A stretch of DNA of 64,000 nucleotides from Kitasatospora paranensis (GCF_039544005.1 NZ_BAABKV010000001.1:2976001-3040000), one strand, 5' to 3'. Positions 48,423 through 60,554 are shown, counted from the stretch's first letter. Notes: a model not told the origin generated them from the sequence alone. Program-made: numbers and translations.

Positions 48423-48884
48423 CCCGACCCCACCTTTCACGGTGTCCACCCGGGCCGACCGCGGCGCAGCTGTCCGCCGCCCGCGGTCCCGGTACCGCCC
48501 GGAGTTCCACCGTAGCCGCCGGACGGCCCGATGCGGACCGCTCGGGGCGCCCTTCCCGGAGAGATCAGGGAAACCTCGGGGCCCGGGTCAGGGACACCCC
48601 CGGGCGGCTCCCCCGGGCAGGCCCACAGGGCGCGGCCCCGTCCGGTACGGGATGCGTGTCCCCTCCACGGCGGGACGACGACCGACTGTGCAGCCCCGGC
48701 CACCCGGAGGCGTCGACACCGGGCGGGCGGCTCGGCGACGCGTCCGGGCCGGAGTACCGGGTCACGGAGGTCGCTGCCCCGAGCAGCGGGCGGCAGACGG
48801 CCGGCGGCAGACGGCGGGCGGCAGACGGCAGACGGCGGGCGGCGGGGCCTCGTCCTGTTGGCCCGTGCTTGCCGGTCGGGGCCG
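48423..48884. other. 462-bp stretch without a credible gene, with tandem repeat
   Basis: Between the coiled-coil protein and the hypothetical gene at 48885. Frames are open but low-complexity and lack conserved N-termini. From about 48786 to 48846 there are about four copies of a 14-15-bp unit near GGCGGCAGACGGCGG. No strong hairpin with a T-run seen. Confidence 0.5.
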
Positions 48885-49509
48885 TCAGCAGATCATCTCG
48901 CGCCAGTAGGCGCACACCCGGCTGTCCTGGACGGCGACGAACTCGACACCGAACGGCTCGCGTTCGAGCGCGTCGAGCAACTGGGCCAGGACGGACTCCG
49001 CCCGGACTGCCGGAACTTCGGCGTAGTGCCGGTAGGGCTTCCGCGGCTCGTCGTCGGACCGGTTGGCGGCGAGCGAGGGCCCGGGGGCACCGATGCCTGC
49101 GGGACGCTCGCGGACAGCCCGGCTGCGGCCCACAGGGTGTCGCAGCGCTCCGGCCCCGACGGGTCCGGCTTCACGTTCCAGTGCCTCGCCCAGGACGGCT
49201 CCCACAGGCCGATCCAGAGTTCCACCGGCGGCCCGTCGGGCTGCACGCCCGGGAGACGTTGAGCCACACGTCGCGGTCGACCACGACGGCCTCCCACTCG
49301 TCCCCGCGAACCGCCCATTCGGCCCCCACGTGACGGGAGTCCACGGGATCGGCGCTGACGTCGACCAGATACGTACGGCCGCCGGGATGCTCCAGTCTCC
49401 ACCAGCCGCCCGCGGTGGGCTGCCCGAGCCCGAGAATCCCGGTCACGTACGCACCGTCGAACGGCGCCCCGTCCAGGCTGCGCAACGCGACGTGCAGATC
49501 GTAGGACAT
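48885..49509 (-). CDS. Hypothetical protein, about 208 residues (two one-base frameshifts in the read)
   Basis: Starts MSYDLHVALRSLDGAPFDGAYVTG at ATG 49509 with GGAGG six bases upstream. The frame breaks at GGG 49251-49253 and again near 49077-49079. Restoring one base at each gives WLNVSPGVQPDGPPVELWIGLWEP, then PGPSLAANRSDDEPRKPYRHYAE and an end at VCAYWREMIC. It has two Trp-rich beta regions and an acidic LAQLLDALEREPFGVEFVA helix. No family recognised. The position upstream of the leuS terminator shows it is a separate unit. Confidence 0.7.
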
Positions 49510-49533
49510 CACCGGCCTCCTCGACCGACGACC

Positions 49534-49569
49534 GCGGCCGGGCCCTCCCCGAAGGGAGCGCCCGGCCGC
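49534..49569 (-). terminator. Hairpin after leuS
   Basis: GCGGCCGGGC and its complement (10 bp) enclose a second CTCCC/GGGAG pair; 17 bp beyond the leuS stop codon. Confidence 0.8.
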
Positions 49570-49585
49570 AGCATGTGACGGAGTG

Positions 49586-52471
<2,886 letters not shown>

Positions 52472-52534
52472 GGTCCTTCGGGCTCCATCGTCATCAGGCT
52501 GCGAACCAGCGCCGTACAAACACGTCCGGAAAGC

Positions 52535-52577
52535 AAAAAACCCCTCGCAGGAGGGGACGCCACGCCGACTCCGGCGT
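52535..52577 (-). terminator. leuS attenuator: intrinsic terminator and upstream hairpin
   Basis: On the leuS strand, CCCCTC-CTGC-GAGGGG followed by six T (52535-52556) is a textbook intrinsic terminator, rare in this genome. Just upstream is a second hairpin with 6-bp arms (ACGCCG/CGGCGT, 52562-52577). Both lie between the leader peptide stop (52593) and the leuS ATG (52471), the arrangement expected of an attenuator. Confidence 0.8.
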
Positions 52578-52592
52578 TCGAGCCGGTTCTGG

Positions 52593-52631
52593 TCAGCGCG
52601 GCCGGCTAAGGAGCAGGCGCACGGTTCGCAT
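52593..52631 (-). CDS. leuS leader peptide
   Basis: A 12-codon ORF reading [12 protein letters not shown], with three consecutive Leu codons (CTG CTC CTT) followed by Ser. It ends with TGA about 36 bp before the terminator hairpin. The Leu run followed by AGC matches the leuA leader peptide (LLLLS), which suggests a shared design. A TACCCT box ends 6 bases upstream of the ATG, so the transcript could start at or near the ATG and be leaderless. Function is inferred from the arrangement; no other protein-coding signal is present. Confidence 0.7.
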   Translation of the reverse strand: MRTVRLLLSRPR

Positions 52632-52712
52632 GGGCTCAGGGTACCGCACGGTCCCGCGCCGCCCGGCGGATGTTTTGGCGGTGGGGCCGCCGGGTGGCGC
52701 GGACGCGACCGG

Positions 52713-54059
52713 TCAGCCGGCGGGGGCGGCCGGTCCGTCGTCGGCCGGGTCGCCCGCGGGAGCTCCGCCCGGGCCGCCGCGGGCCGCGGCGTCGAAGGCC
52801 CGCAGGGCGCGGGCGACCCGCGCGGACTGCATGCCTGCGGCGAGCAGCCGCGCCTCGTCGGCGGTGCGGGCCGCCTCCTCCCGGTCGCCGGTGCAGCGGT
52901 ACGCCTCGGCCAGTCGGACCATCAGCAGCACCCGGCCGCGGGCCCGCTCGGGCGGCAGCGCGGTGACGGCCTCGTCGAGCAGCCGGCGGGCCCGCTCGTA
53001 GTCGCCGAGGAACAGGTGGGCCTCCCCCACCAGCCCGGCCAGGTCGGCGTGGACGGCGGTGGCCTCCGGCTGCTCGGCGAGCGCCTGGAACGCCCGCTCG
53101 GCGACGGCCTCGGCGCTGAACTGCTCGCCCTTGCGGCCGTGCGCGCGAGCGATCCGGCCGAGCTGCAGGGCCCGCTCGTGCGGGGTCAGCACCTCGTCGG
53201 CGGCGCGCAGCGCGGTGGAGAGCATGGCGACCGGGTCGAGGCCGCGGCCGACCGAGTTGTCGGTGGCCTGGACGGCCAGGCAGCCGACCACGCTGACGCC
53301 GAGGCGCGGGTCGCCGGAGACGTGGGCGGCGCGCAGCGCGGCGACGAAGGCGCGCTGCGCGGCGGCGTCGTTGCCCATGTCGTAGTTGGCGCGGCCGACC
53401 AGGCGGGCCAGCCGGCCGGCCGCGCCGTACAGTTCGCGGCCGAGCCGCTCGTCGTACGCGCCGAGCTCCAGCAGCTTGCCGACCAGGGCGAGTTCGGCCC
53501 GGGCCGGGTCGAGGATGAGCCCGCCGCCGTAGGCCCGTTCGAGGCGCTGTTTGCTGTCGTAGGACAGCCGCAGGTCGGCGAGCTGGTCGGGGGCGATGCG
53601 CAGGGCCCCGGCGCCGCCGGTGACCTCGGGTGGCGGGGAGGCCCAGTGCCGGGCCGCCTGTTCGAGTTCGTCGCCGCGGAACAGGTCGGTGAGCCGGACG
53701 GGTGCGACGTCGGCGCCGGCCTCGCGGAGCGCGGTCTGCGCGGTGTCGGCCGTCCACGGGTCGGTGAGCAGCCGGGGCGAGAGGATCTTGGCGCCGCGTC
53801 CGCTGCCCATCCGTCCCCAGAGCTGCTCGTAGGTGACGGCGATGCCGACGGCGCGGCCGAGCACCTCGCAGACGGCCTGGTCGTGCGGGGCGCGCGGGAC
53901 CATGCCGCGGTCGCGCCACTTGTACGGGGCGGTGGAGCTGATCGCGAGGCCCGGCGGGAGGGCGGTGTTCACCTCGCGGGCCAGCCGCTCGGGGCTCCAC
54001 CCGAGCTGGTGGAGTATCCGGGCGAGCTCCTCGTTGCGCTTGCGCACCAGGTCGGCCAT
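52713..54059 (-). CDS. HTH/TPR-type regulatory protein
   Basis: A 448-residue cytosolic protein. The N-terminal [31 protein letters not shown] with [13 protein letters not shown] resembles an atypical XRE-type HTH, and the remainder (about 170-440) is made of TPR-like helices ([66 protein letters not shown]). Streptomyces have many such regulators, often tied to development. The ATG at 54059 fits the conserved start. It lies downstream of the tRNA-Ala gene. Confidence 0.82.
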   Translation of the reverse strand: MADLVRKRNEELARILHQLGWSPERLAREVNTALPPGLAISSTAPYKWRDRGMVPRAPHDQAVCEVLGRAVGIAVTYEQLWGRMGSGRGAKILSPRLLTDPWTADTAQTALREAGADVAPVRLTDLFRGDELEQAARHWASPPPEVTGGAGALRIAPDQLADLRLSYDSKQRLERAYGGGLILDPARAELALVGKLLELGAYDERLGRELYGAAGRLARLVGRANYDMGNDAAAQRAFVAALRAAHVSGDPRLGVSVVGCLAVQATDNSVGRGLDPVAMLSTALRAADEVLTPHERALQLGRIARAHGRKGEQFSAEAVAERAFQALAEQPEATAVHADLAGLVGEAHLFLGDYERARRLLDEAVTALPPERARGRVLLMVRLAEAYRCTGDREEAARTADEARLLAAGMQSARVARALRAFDAAARGGPGGAPAGDPADDGPAAPAG

Positions 54060-54116
54060 GGGAACGACGGTAGCGGCCCCGGCGCGCACGGCGGTAGGCC
54101 GGTCGCCCCACGCGAA

Positions 54117-54144
54117 AGGCCGCCCCCGGGAACGGGGACGGCCT
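54117..54144 (-). terminator. Hairpin after the first tRNA-Ala gene
   Basis: AGGCCG-CCCC paired with GGGG-CGGCCT, one mismatch, 12 bp beyond the tRNA 3' end. Confidence 0.6.
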
Positions 54145-54155
54145 GTCACTTCCTG

Positions 54156-54228
<73 letters not shown>

Positions 54229-54250
54229 TTGCTGCGGCCCCCGGTGGTCT

Positions 54251-54287
54251 CCCCGGCGACATCGACCACTTTACACGGTCGCCGGGG
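54251..54287 (-). terminator. Hairpin after the M16-like gene
   Basis: CCCCGGCGAC and its complement (10 bp) with a 17-base loop, 11 bp beyond the stop codon at 54298 and upstream of the tRNA. Confidence 0.7.
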
Positions 54288-54297
54288 TGCTCCCTAA

Positions 54298-56019
54298 TCA
54301 GTTCCCGCGGGCCGCCCGCCACCGCTTGCGGCGCCGCACGATGGCGTACACCAGGGCTGCTTCGCAGGCGGCCAGGAAGCCGATGAAGATCCAGTAGTCC
54401 GCTCCGTAGCTGTCGTCGCCGATCGCGCCGAGGCCGGCCATCAGGACGAGCAGGCCCCAGACGACCGCGACCGTGGTCTGGAGGACGCCGAGGATCCGCC
54501 GTCCGATCCCGGGCTTCGCCTCCTCGTCGGCCGCCCGGGCCGCGGCCCGCGGGCCGGCCGCGGACGGCGCGCCCGAGGCGTACGGGGCGGGCGGCTGGCG
54601 CGGCGGCATCGCGACGAACAGGTGCGGGGGCACGGCGCCGTCGACCACCGCCAGACTGTAGGTGTCCAGGAGGTGGCAGGCGGGCTCGATCTGGACGGTG
54701 ATGCCGTCGGTGCCGATCAGCCTGCGGCCGCCGTCGGGCCAGGCGAGCACCGCGGCGCAGGCGTCGTAGCGGACGGTCGCCGCCTCGGTGCCGTCGACCA
54801 GGCTGACGCCGTCGCGGGCGATCACCAGCTCCGGGCCGCCGGCCTGGACCGAGCGGTGGCTGGTGCCGTAGACCGCCGCCGCGGAGGTGGTGGGCGCGGC
54901 CCGGTAGCCCGCCCAGTCCGCCCGGCGCCCGGCGGGCACCCGCAACAGGCCGCCGCCGAGGGCCTGTTGGGCGACGGCGTGGACGTCGGCCGGGGCCACC
55001 GACCGGAGTTCGGCGCGCAGTTCGTCGCCGGTGCGCACCGGCAGCCCGCTCAGCAGGTCGGCGGCGCAGCCCGGGAGCCGTTCGGCGTCGATTGCCGGAG
55101 CGGCGTACGCCTCGTCGGCGCGCCGGCGGAGCGCCTCGAAGCCCTCCGGGGCGACGCCGGTCTCGGCGAGGCGGGCGAGCACGTCGACGAAGCCGCCGAG
55201 GGCCGCGGCCTGCTGTTCGGGGAGGGCGTCGGCGAGGGCGGTGACGGTGAGCATGCCGTCCCCGCGGTGGGTGTGGTCGGCGCCGACCGTGTAGGAGTAG
55301 CCGCCCTCCTGGCGGAGGTCCTGGAAGAGTTCGCGGTCCAGGCAGGCGGTGTAGAGCTCGGCCGCGGCGGTGCGCGGGAGCACGGTGTCGAACAGGACCT
55401 GGCCCTGGCCGGCGTCGAAGTAGGCGGGGGTCTGCGGCAGCGCGGACGTCGGGGCGGGCAGCGGCATCCGCCGGCCCGGGCGCAGCGGCAGGCGCAGGTC
55501 GGCGGGCACCTGCTCGCCGGCGATCCACAGGGCGGCGTTCTCCCGGGTGAACCAGGTGTCGGCCCACTGCTGGACGGTCTGCGGGTGGAGTCCGGGCACG
55601 CCCCACTCGGGGTAGCTGACCAGCCCGTGGCCCTGCGCGCCGTACCGCCACAGGCCCATGGCCTCGCCCGCGCCGGCGCCCCGGCCGGACTCCTCGGTGC
55701 GCAGGATCGCCTTCTCGGTCTCCAGCCGGTCCATCGGCAGTGCCGTCAGGGACTGGCAGACGCTCAGCAGGAAGGACCGGACGTCCTGCTCGCCGCCCTC
55801 CAGGTGGAAGTGGGTGTGGAGCAGCCCGGTGGCGCCGTTGAAGCGGTGCACCTGGACGCCGCTGCGGTGCAGGGCGAGGTGTTCGACGAGGTGCGTGATG
55901 CCTGCGCCCGGCAGCGTCTCGTCGGCCCGGCCGACCCGGAAGACCAGCCCGGCCGAGAGCCGGCCGGCCCGGGGCGCGTACAGCGCGGGGACGCCGTCGA
56001 CCTCGAAGTGGTGGATCAC
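54298..56019 (-). CDS. M16-like zinc peptidase fused to a C-terminal membrane anchor
   Basis: A 573-residue protein. Residues 1-430 follow the two-domain M16 plan: the inverted zinc motif HLVEH at 43-47, the distal Glu candidates in LETEKAILRTEE (about 100-110), and the second-domain segment RQEGGYSYTVGADHTHRG. Unlike typical bacterial M16 proteins, it continues into a Pro/Ala-rich linker and two C-terminal helices (TTVAVVWGLLVLMAGLGAI and IFIGFLAACEAALVYAIV), ending in RRRKRW. The catalytic domain would thus lie at the inner face of the membrane. It starts with GTG 3 bp after the upstream gene, so they are coupled. Substrate unknown. Confidence 0.82.
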   Translation of the reverse strand: MIHHFEVDGVPALYAPRAGRLSAGLVFRVGRADETLPGAGITHLVEHLALHRSGVQVHRFNGATGLLHTHFHLEGGEQDVRSFLLSVCQSLTALPMDRLETEKAILRTEESGRGAGAGEAMGLWRYGAQGHGLVSYPEWGVPGLHPQTVQQWADTWFTRENAALWIAGEQVPADLRLPLRPGRRMPLPAPTSALPQTPAYFDAGQGQVLFDTVLPRTAAAELYTACLDRELFQDLRQEGGYSYTVGADHTHRGDGMLTVTALADALPEQQAAALGGFVDVLARLAETGVAPEGFEALRRRADEAYAAPAIDAERLPGCAADLLSGLPVRTGDELRAELRSVAPADVHAVAQQALGGGLLRVPAGRRADWAGYRAAPTTSAAAVYGTSHRSVQAGGPELVIARDGVSLVDGTEAATVRYDACAAVLAWPDGGRRLIGTDGITVQIEPACHLLDTYSLAVVDGAVPPHLFVAMPPRQPPAPYASGAPSAAGPRAAARAADEEAKPGIGRRILGVLQTTVAVVWGLLVLMAGLGAIGDDSYGADYWIFIGFLAACEAALVYAIVRRRKRWRAARGN

Positions 56020-56022
56020 GGC

Positions 56023-56973
56023 TCAGCCCTTCTGGACGGCGTCGCGCCGGGTGGTCAGGAAGTGCCGCTCGGCGTCGCCGGGGAGCATGTCCCAGGGATC
56101 GGTGCTGCCGTACGGGCCCATGGCCTCGAAGTGGGCCTTGGCGGCCGTCCAGTGGCCTCCGGTGGCGGCCAGCATGGCGAACGTGCTGTGGGCCGTGATG
56201 AGGCCGTAGCGGGCCCGGCAGGTGGGGTGCAGAACGGAGGCGGCGGCCGCTGCGGCGAGTTCGCCGCGGACGTCCGCCCGCTGGGCGTAGGCGGCGCGGT
56301 CGGCCTGGGTGATCGCCAGCATCCGTTCGACGTGGTAGGTGGCGACGACGGCCCCGGCCAGGCTGCCGGCCGGTGCGGTGTGCAGGCCCTCCACGGCGAA
56401 CGCGTGGGCGTCCTCCCAGCTGCCGCCCCACTTGGGCAGCAGTTGCTGGAGCAGACCGCGGCGGCCCGCGTAGTGGTGCGGGGCCACGCGCGTCAGCGCG
56501 CGGTGGCGGCGGCGGGTCTCGCTGGTGCCGAGGGACAGGCCCCGGGAGACCGTCAGCCGCAGGACCCAGGCCAGCGCGTTGCCGCGGTCGCGGGCGACCG
56601 CCCCGATGAGCAGCTGCTCGGCCAGGTTGAGGTGGTGGCGGAAGGCCCGCCAGCCCTCCGGGGTCACGTCCTTGGCGGACCGGGAGGTGCGGGCCTGCCA
56701 GCCGAGGTGGATGTGGTGGTCGGCCAGCAGGCAGGTGGCGAGCGGATCGCCCGGCCGGTGCGCCAGGACCTGGCCGAGCAGCGCCTCGATGCCGTGGGTC
56801 TTGGCGACCTCGTCGGCGAGGACGAGCAGCCCGTACTCCTCGGGGCAGGCGGCGAACAGTCCGGCGACGGCCGGCCAGTCGCCGCGCTGGGCGGCCTGCC
56901 GGGCGGCGGCGAGTTCCGGGATCGCCGCCGCCGGGTCGAAGACCACGGCCGAGGCGGAGGAGGCGGTGCTCAT
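56023..56973 (-). CDS. Helical protein, function unknown, partner of the M16-like gene
   Basis: A 316-residue soluble protein made of amphipathic helices (FDPAAAIPELAAARQAAQRGDWPAVAGLF, EALLGQVLAHRPGDPLATCLLADHHIHLGW). The pattern suggests TPR-like or solenoid repeats. His, Trp and Arg are frequent in the middle part (HHLNLAEQLLIGAVARDRGNALAWVLRL). The ATG at 56973 gives the best N-terminus; a further 25 codons upstream are low complexity. It ends 3 bp before the M16-like gene, which suggests one operon and a shared role. No family recognised. Confidence 0.78.
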   Translation of the reverse strand: MSTASSASAVVFDPAAAIPELAAARQAAQRGDWPAVAGLFAACPEEYGLLVLADEVAKTHGIEALLGQVLAHRPGDPLATCLLADHHIHLGWQARTSRSAKDVTPEGWRAFRHHLNLAEQLLIGAVARDRGNALAWVLRLTVSRGLSLGTSETRRRHRALTRVAPHHYAGRRGLLQQLLPKWGGSWEDAHAFAVEGLHTAPAGSLAGAVVATYHVERMLAITQADRAAYAQRADVRGELAAAAAASVLHPTCRARYGLITAHSTFAMLAATGGHWTAAKAHFEAMGPYGSTDPWDMLPGDAERHFLTTRRDAVQKG

Positions 56974-57162
56974 GGTGGCTGATGGTAGGCGCGGTCCGGG
57001 AGTGCGGGGAGCGCGCTTGATCAGCGGAAACGGCGCAGATCCGGGCAACTCGGCGGGCCCTTGGGAAAAGCTTTACGGAGGACGTCGCTCCGGATGCCGG
57101 TCCTGCCCCTCTGCCCCTCCGCGGGCCGGGCCCGGCGGGGCCGCGGAGGTCCGCGGAACGAC

Positions 57163-57196
57163 GAAGGCCGCCGTCCCGGTCGGGACGGCGGCCTTC
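57163..57196 (-). terminator. Hairpin after the tRNA-Ala pair
   Basis: Perfect 15-bp arms (GAAGGCCGCCGTCCC and complement) with a GGTC loop, 10 bp beyond the tRNA 3' end. Confidence 0.9.
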
Positions 57197-57205
57197 TAAC
57201 TGCTG

Positions 57206-57278
<73 letters not shown>

Positions 57279-57313
57279 GCGACACGATCGACCCGAGGGC
57301 CTCCGGTGCGGAG

Positions 57314-57386
<73 letters not shown>

Positions 57387-57497
57387 GCAGTCCCAGGAAT
57401 CCCGCCTGCCGTTTCCGGCCCCGCGCTCCTTCGCTGCGAACGAGGAAGACTCTAGCCGGTCAGGCCCGGAACTGCGAAATCGCCTCCCGGGCCGCCG

Positions 57498-58145
57498 TCA
57501 CGTCTCGTCGCCGATGACCGGCTGCGGCAGCGTGCCCGCGTTGTGCTCCAGCAGCCGCCAGCCGCGGACGCCCTGACCGAGCACCGACCAGCAGCAGTTC
57601 GACAGGCCGCCGAACCGCTCCCACAGGGCCGGGTCGAGGTCCAGCAGGCGTCCGATCATGGTGCGGATGGTGCCGCCGTGGCTGACCACCACGAGGGTGC
57701 CGTCCTCCGGCAGCTTCTCCACCGCGTCCAGCACCACCGGCACGGCGCGGTCGGCGACCTCGGTGGCGAGCTCGCCGCCGCCGCGGCGGACGGGCTGCCC
57801 CTGCGCCCAGGCCTCGAACTCCTCGGGGTAGCGGGCGCGGATCTCGGCGTTGGTCAGGCCCTGCCACTCGCCCGCGTACGTCTCGCGCAGGCCCTCGTGG
57901 TGGTGCACCTGCAGGCCGGTCACCATCGCCAGCTCGGCCGCCGTCCGGGCGGCCCGCTGGAGGTCGGAGGAGACCAGCAGGTCGGGCCGGAGCCCGCCCA
58001 GCAGCCGGGCGGCCCGCTGGGCCTGGAAGACACCCTGGTCGGTGAGCGGGATGTCGGTGGTGCCCTGGAACCTCGACTCGAGGTTCCAGGACGTCTGCCC
58101 GTGCCGCCAGAAGACGATGCGCGGCCCCCGCGCGGCGCGGCTCAG
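57498..58145 (-). CDS. Histidine phosphatase (phosphoglycerate-mutase-like), probable CTG start
   Basis: A branch-1 histidine phosphatase of 215 residues. The RHG motif with the phospho-accepting His is in RIVFWRHGQTSWN near residue 16, SSDLQRAARTA follows, the acid residue is in LRETYAGEWQGL, and the second His is in VVVSHGGTIRT. The frame has no ATG, GTG or TTG before 57926, a start that would delete the RHG motif. A CTG at 58145 overlaps the rsfS stop (CTGA), with GGGGGCGAG just upstream, and gives the right N-terminus (LSRAARGPRIVFW). CTG is therefore the probable start. rsfS precedes it, as in related genomes. Confidence 0.88.
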   Translation of the reverse strand: MSRAARGPRIVFWRHGQTSWNLESRFQGTTDIPLTDQGVFQAQRAARLLGGLRPDLLVSSDLQRAARTAAELAMVTGLQVHHHEGLRETYAGEWQGLTNAEIRARYPEEFEAWAQGQPVRRGGGELATEVADRAVPVVLDAVEKLPEDGTLVVVSHGGTIRTMIGRLLDLDPALWERFGGLSNCCWSVLGQGVRGWRLLEHNAGTLPQPVIGDET

Positions 58146-58579
58146 CTCTCGCCCCCGGCGGTCGCGTTGCCCGCAGCGTCGGTCACGGCACCCTCGGGGC
58201 GGTTGCGGGTCGCCACGGCGTCGGCCGGGAGCGGCAGCTCGGGGCAGTCCTTCCAGAGCCGGTCGAGGGAGTAGAAGGAGCGCTCCTCGGAGTGCTGGAC
58301 GTGCACGACGATGTCGAGGTAGTCCAGCAGGATCCAGCGGCCCTCCCGCTCGCCCTCCCGGCGCACCGGCTTGACGTCCAGCTTCTCGCGCAGCTGGTCC
58401 TCGATCTCTTCGGCGATGGCCCGCACCTGGCGGTCGTTGGCCGCCGACGCGATGAGGAAGGCGTCGGTGATCGACAGCACCTCGCTCACGTCGAAGGCGA
58501 TGATGTCGTGGGCCAGCTTGTCGGCCGCCGCCTGGGCGGCGACGTCGAGGAGTTCCTGGCTACGGTCAGTGGCAGTCAC
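58142..58579 (-). CDS. rsfS: Ribosomal silencing factor RsfS
   Basis: A 145-residue DUF143 protein that binds ribosomal protein L14 and blocks subunit joining when nutrients are low. Conserved segments are DIIAFDVSEVLSITDAFLIASA, NDRQVRAIAEEIED, RWILLDYLDIVVHVQHSEER and LDRLWKDCPE. GTG 58579 is the start, with GGAAG six bases upstream. The stop overlaps the start of the histidine phosphatase. It follows the LCP and nadD genes in the standard order. Confidence 0.96.
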   Translation of the reverse strand: MTATDRSQELLDVAAQAAADKLAHDIIAFDVSEVLSITDAFLIASAANDRQVRAIAEEIEDQLREKLDVKPVRREGEREGRWILLDYLDIVVHVQHSEERSFYSLDRLWKDCPELPLPADAVATRNRPEGAVTDAAGNATAGGES

Positions 58580-58627
58580 GTCGTACTTCCGGCTCGATTG
58601 CATGGGTCTTCTCCCCCAGGATCTCAC

Positions 58628-58673
58628 GAACGCCCCGGGCCCCCGGCTGGGTTTCCGGGGGCCCGGGGCGTTC
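58628..58673 (-). terminator. Strong hairpin between the LCP gene and rsfS
   Basis: Perfect 19-bp arms (GAACGCCCCGGGCCCCCGG and complement) with an eight-base loop, 31 bp beyond the LCP-gene stop codon. Confidence 0.92.
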
Positions 58674-58703
58674 TGTCGTCCGGGGAGGGTGCCGCGGCAG
58701 CCG

Positions 58704-60538
58704 CTAGGGGGTCTGCTGGGCCGGGAAGTCCTTGCCGACGACGACCACGAGGTCGACGTTCTGCGGGTCGGAGACCTTCTTGACCGCCTCGGGCTTCAGA
58801 CCGAGGGTGACGGCCAGCGACTTGGCGGCGTCCGCCCGGGCGTCGTCGGTGTAGCGGATCTCACTGGCCGCCTGGACGGGGCCGGACTTGGTCGAGCTCG
58901 GGACGGCCTCCAGACCGGCGTTGGTCACCTGCACCTCGACGGCCGCGGCGAGCTTCTCGTTGCCGGAGGCGTTCACCACCGAGACCCGGGGCGTGGTGGC
59001 GGCCGAGGTCGCCGAGTGCACCGTGCCGCCGAGGACGGTCTTGACCTGCTGGCCCGCGGTCGCCTGGTCGAGCGTGCCGTCGGCCTTGGCCTTCAGCGTC
59101 TGAACGTCCAGGTGGCCGTCCTTCGCCCGCTGGGCGAGGCCGGCGAGGACGCCGCCGAGCGCCTTCTCCGGCAGCGAGGGGTCGAGCACCGCGTTCATCC
59201 GGCGGACGTCGTCGGTGGCGTCGGTGAGGTTGGCCGGCATCGCGTGGATCACCGCGGCCATCACCTGGCCGAACCGGGCGAGCTGCGCGTCGCGGCCCTC
59301 GCCCGGTGCCTGGTAGGTGGCGTAGAGGGCGGCCGCCTGGCCGTTCAACTGCGTGCCCTTGCCGGCGGTGACGGTGACCTTGCCGTCGGTGCTGTGCACC
59401 TCGGCGTCGGTGTCGACCGTGATGCCGCCGAGCTGGGCGACCAGCAGCGTCAGGTAGGGGTGTCCAGCCGCCAGGTGCCCGCGACGGGGGCGCCGAGCAC
59501 GGTGGCCAGGCCGTCCCGGGTGCCGGAGGGGCCGAGGCTGTCCAGGCCGGTGCCGACCGTGGGCGACGCGGCGTCCCCGGAGGCGGGCAGCCTGAGGGTG
59601 TCCGGGAGCAGCAGGACGGTGGCCTTCCGCCCGGAGGCGTCGTCGACGAGCAGCGCTGTGGTCACCTTGCCCTGCAGGTCGCGCAGGTGGACGACGTTGA
59701 CCTGGCGGCCGCCCGCCGCGGCCGCGGCCGAGGGGCCGCCGCCGAGCCTGCCGCTCCACCACAGGTAGCCGCCGGTGCCGCCGGCCGCGAGGACGAGGAC
59801 GACAGCGACCGCGAGCAGCCGGTTGCGCAGCCGGCGGCGGCGCTCGGCCCGCACCTCGCTGCGCGACTCGGCGAACTTCAGCCAGTCGATGACGTCCTCG
59901 GACTCCTCCGCGGCCTCGTCGACGAAGGTGAACTCGCCGGTGGCGTAAGAGTCGTCGGTGTCCGGGTGCGCGCCGCCGGCCGGCCCGGCGGGGCGGGCGG
60001 GCGCAGCGGTCGGGGCGGTGCGCTGGCGCGGCGGGGCCGGCGGCGCGGCCGCGGCCTGCTGCACCGGCCGCTGCGGCACGGGCTGCGGCACCGGCTGCTG
60101 CGGCACGGCCTGGGGCACCGGCTGCTGCCGGTACGGGTCCTGGACGTAGGCCTGCTGCTGGTACTCCTGGGGCTGGTACTCCTGCGGCCGGCCGCCCTGG
60201 CCGCCCTGGCCGCCCTGGCCGTACGGGTCCTGCGGGTGGCCGGGCTGCTGGTAGTAGCCGTGCTGCACGTACCCCTGCTGCGGATGGCCCTGCCCGCCGC
60301 CGCCGTACGGGTCCTGCGGCCAGGCCTCCTGCCGGTACGGCTCCCGGGGGTACGCCTCCTGCGGGTGGGCCTGGGGCTGGTAGGCCTGCTGCGGGTAGGC
60401 CTGGCCGCCTTGGCCGTACGGGTCCTGCGGGTGGCCGGGCTGCTGGTAGTAGCCCTGCTGGGGGTACCCCTGCTGTCCGTATCCGTCGTAGCCCTCGTAG
60501 CCGTCGTCGGGCACTCCGCGGTCTGCCGTTCCGGTCAC
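58704..60538 (-). CDS. LCP/LytR_C cell-envelope protein with Gln/Tyr/Pro-rich tail (one-base frameshift in the read)
   Basis: About 611 residues. The N-terminal 200 are cytosolic low-complexity repeats rich in Gln, Tyr, Pro and Gly. After RRRRLRNR comes one helix (LLAVAVVLVLAAGGTGGYLWW), then an LCP-like domain (VNVVHLRDLQGKVTTALLVD...) and a C-terminal LytR_C domain (RVSVVNASGNEKLAAAVE ... NVDLVVVVGKDF). LCP enzymes transfer anionic polymers to peptidoglycan; the usual Arg-rich active site is not obvious, so the role is open. The frame breaks at GGGG 59457-59460; one more base joins RLDTP to YLTLLVAQLG. GTG 60538 has GGGAGG upstream. Confidence 0.85.
60217..60454. repeat. 44-bp direct repeat in the LCP gene
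   Basis: Copies at 60217-60260 and 60411-60454 share 44 bp and encode YYQQPGHPQDPYGQ. Shorter degenerate units (CCCTGGCCG, three copies) lie next to the first. Such repeats can change length by slippage. Confidence 0.8.
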
Positions 60539-60554
60539 GCCGTCCCTCCCGGGA

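Noticed and set aside
52472..52650. T-box riboswitch upstream of leuS
   Set aside because: A GGGTACCGC string resembling the T-box core occurs on the plus strand only, the wrong strand, and outside the expected place; the leader peptide plus terminator explains the region better.
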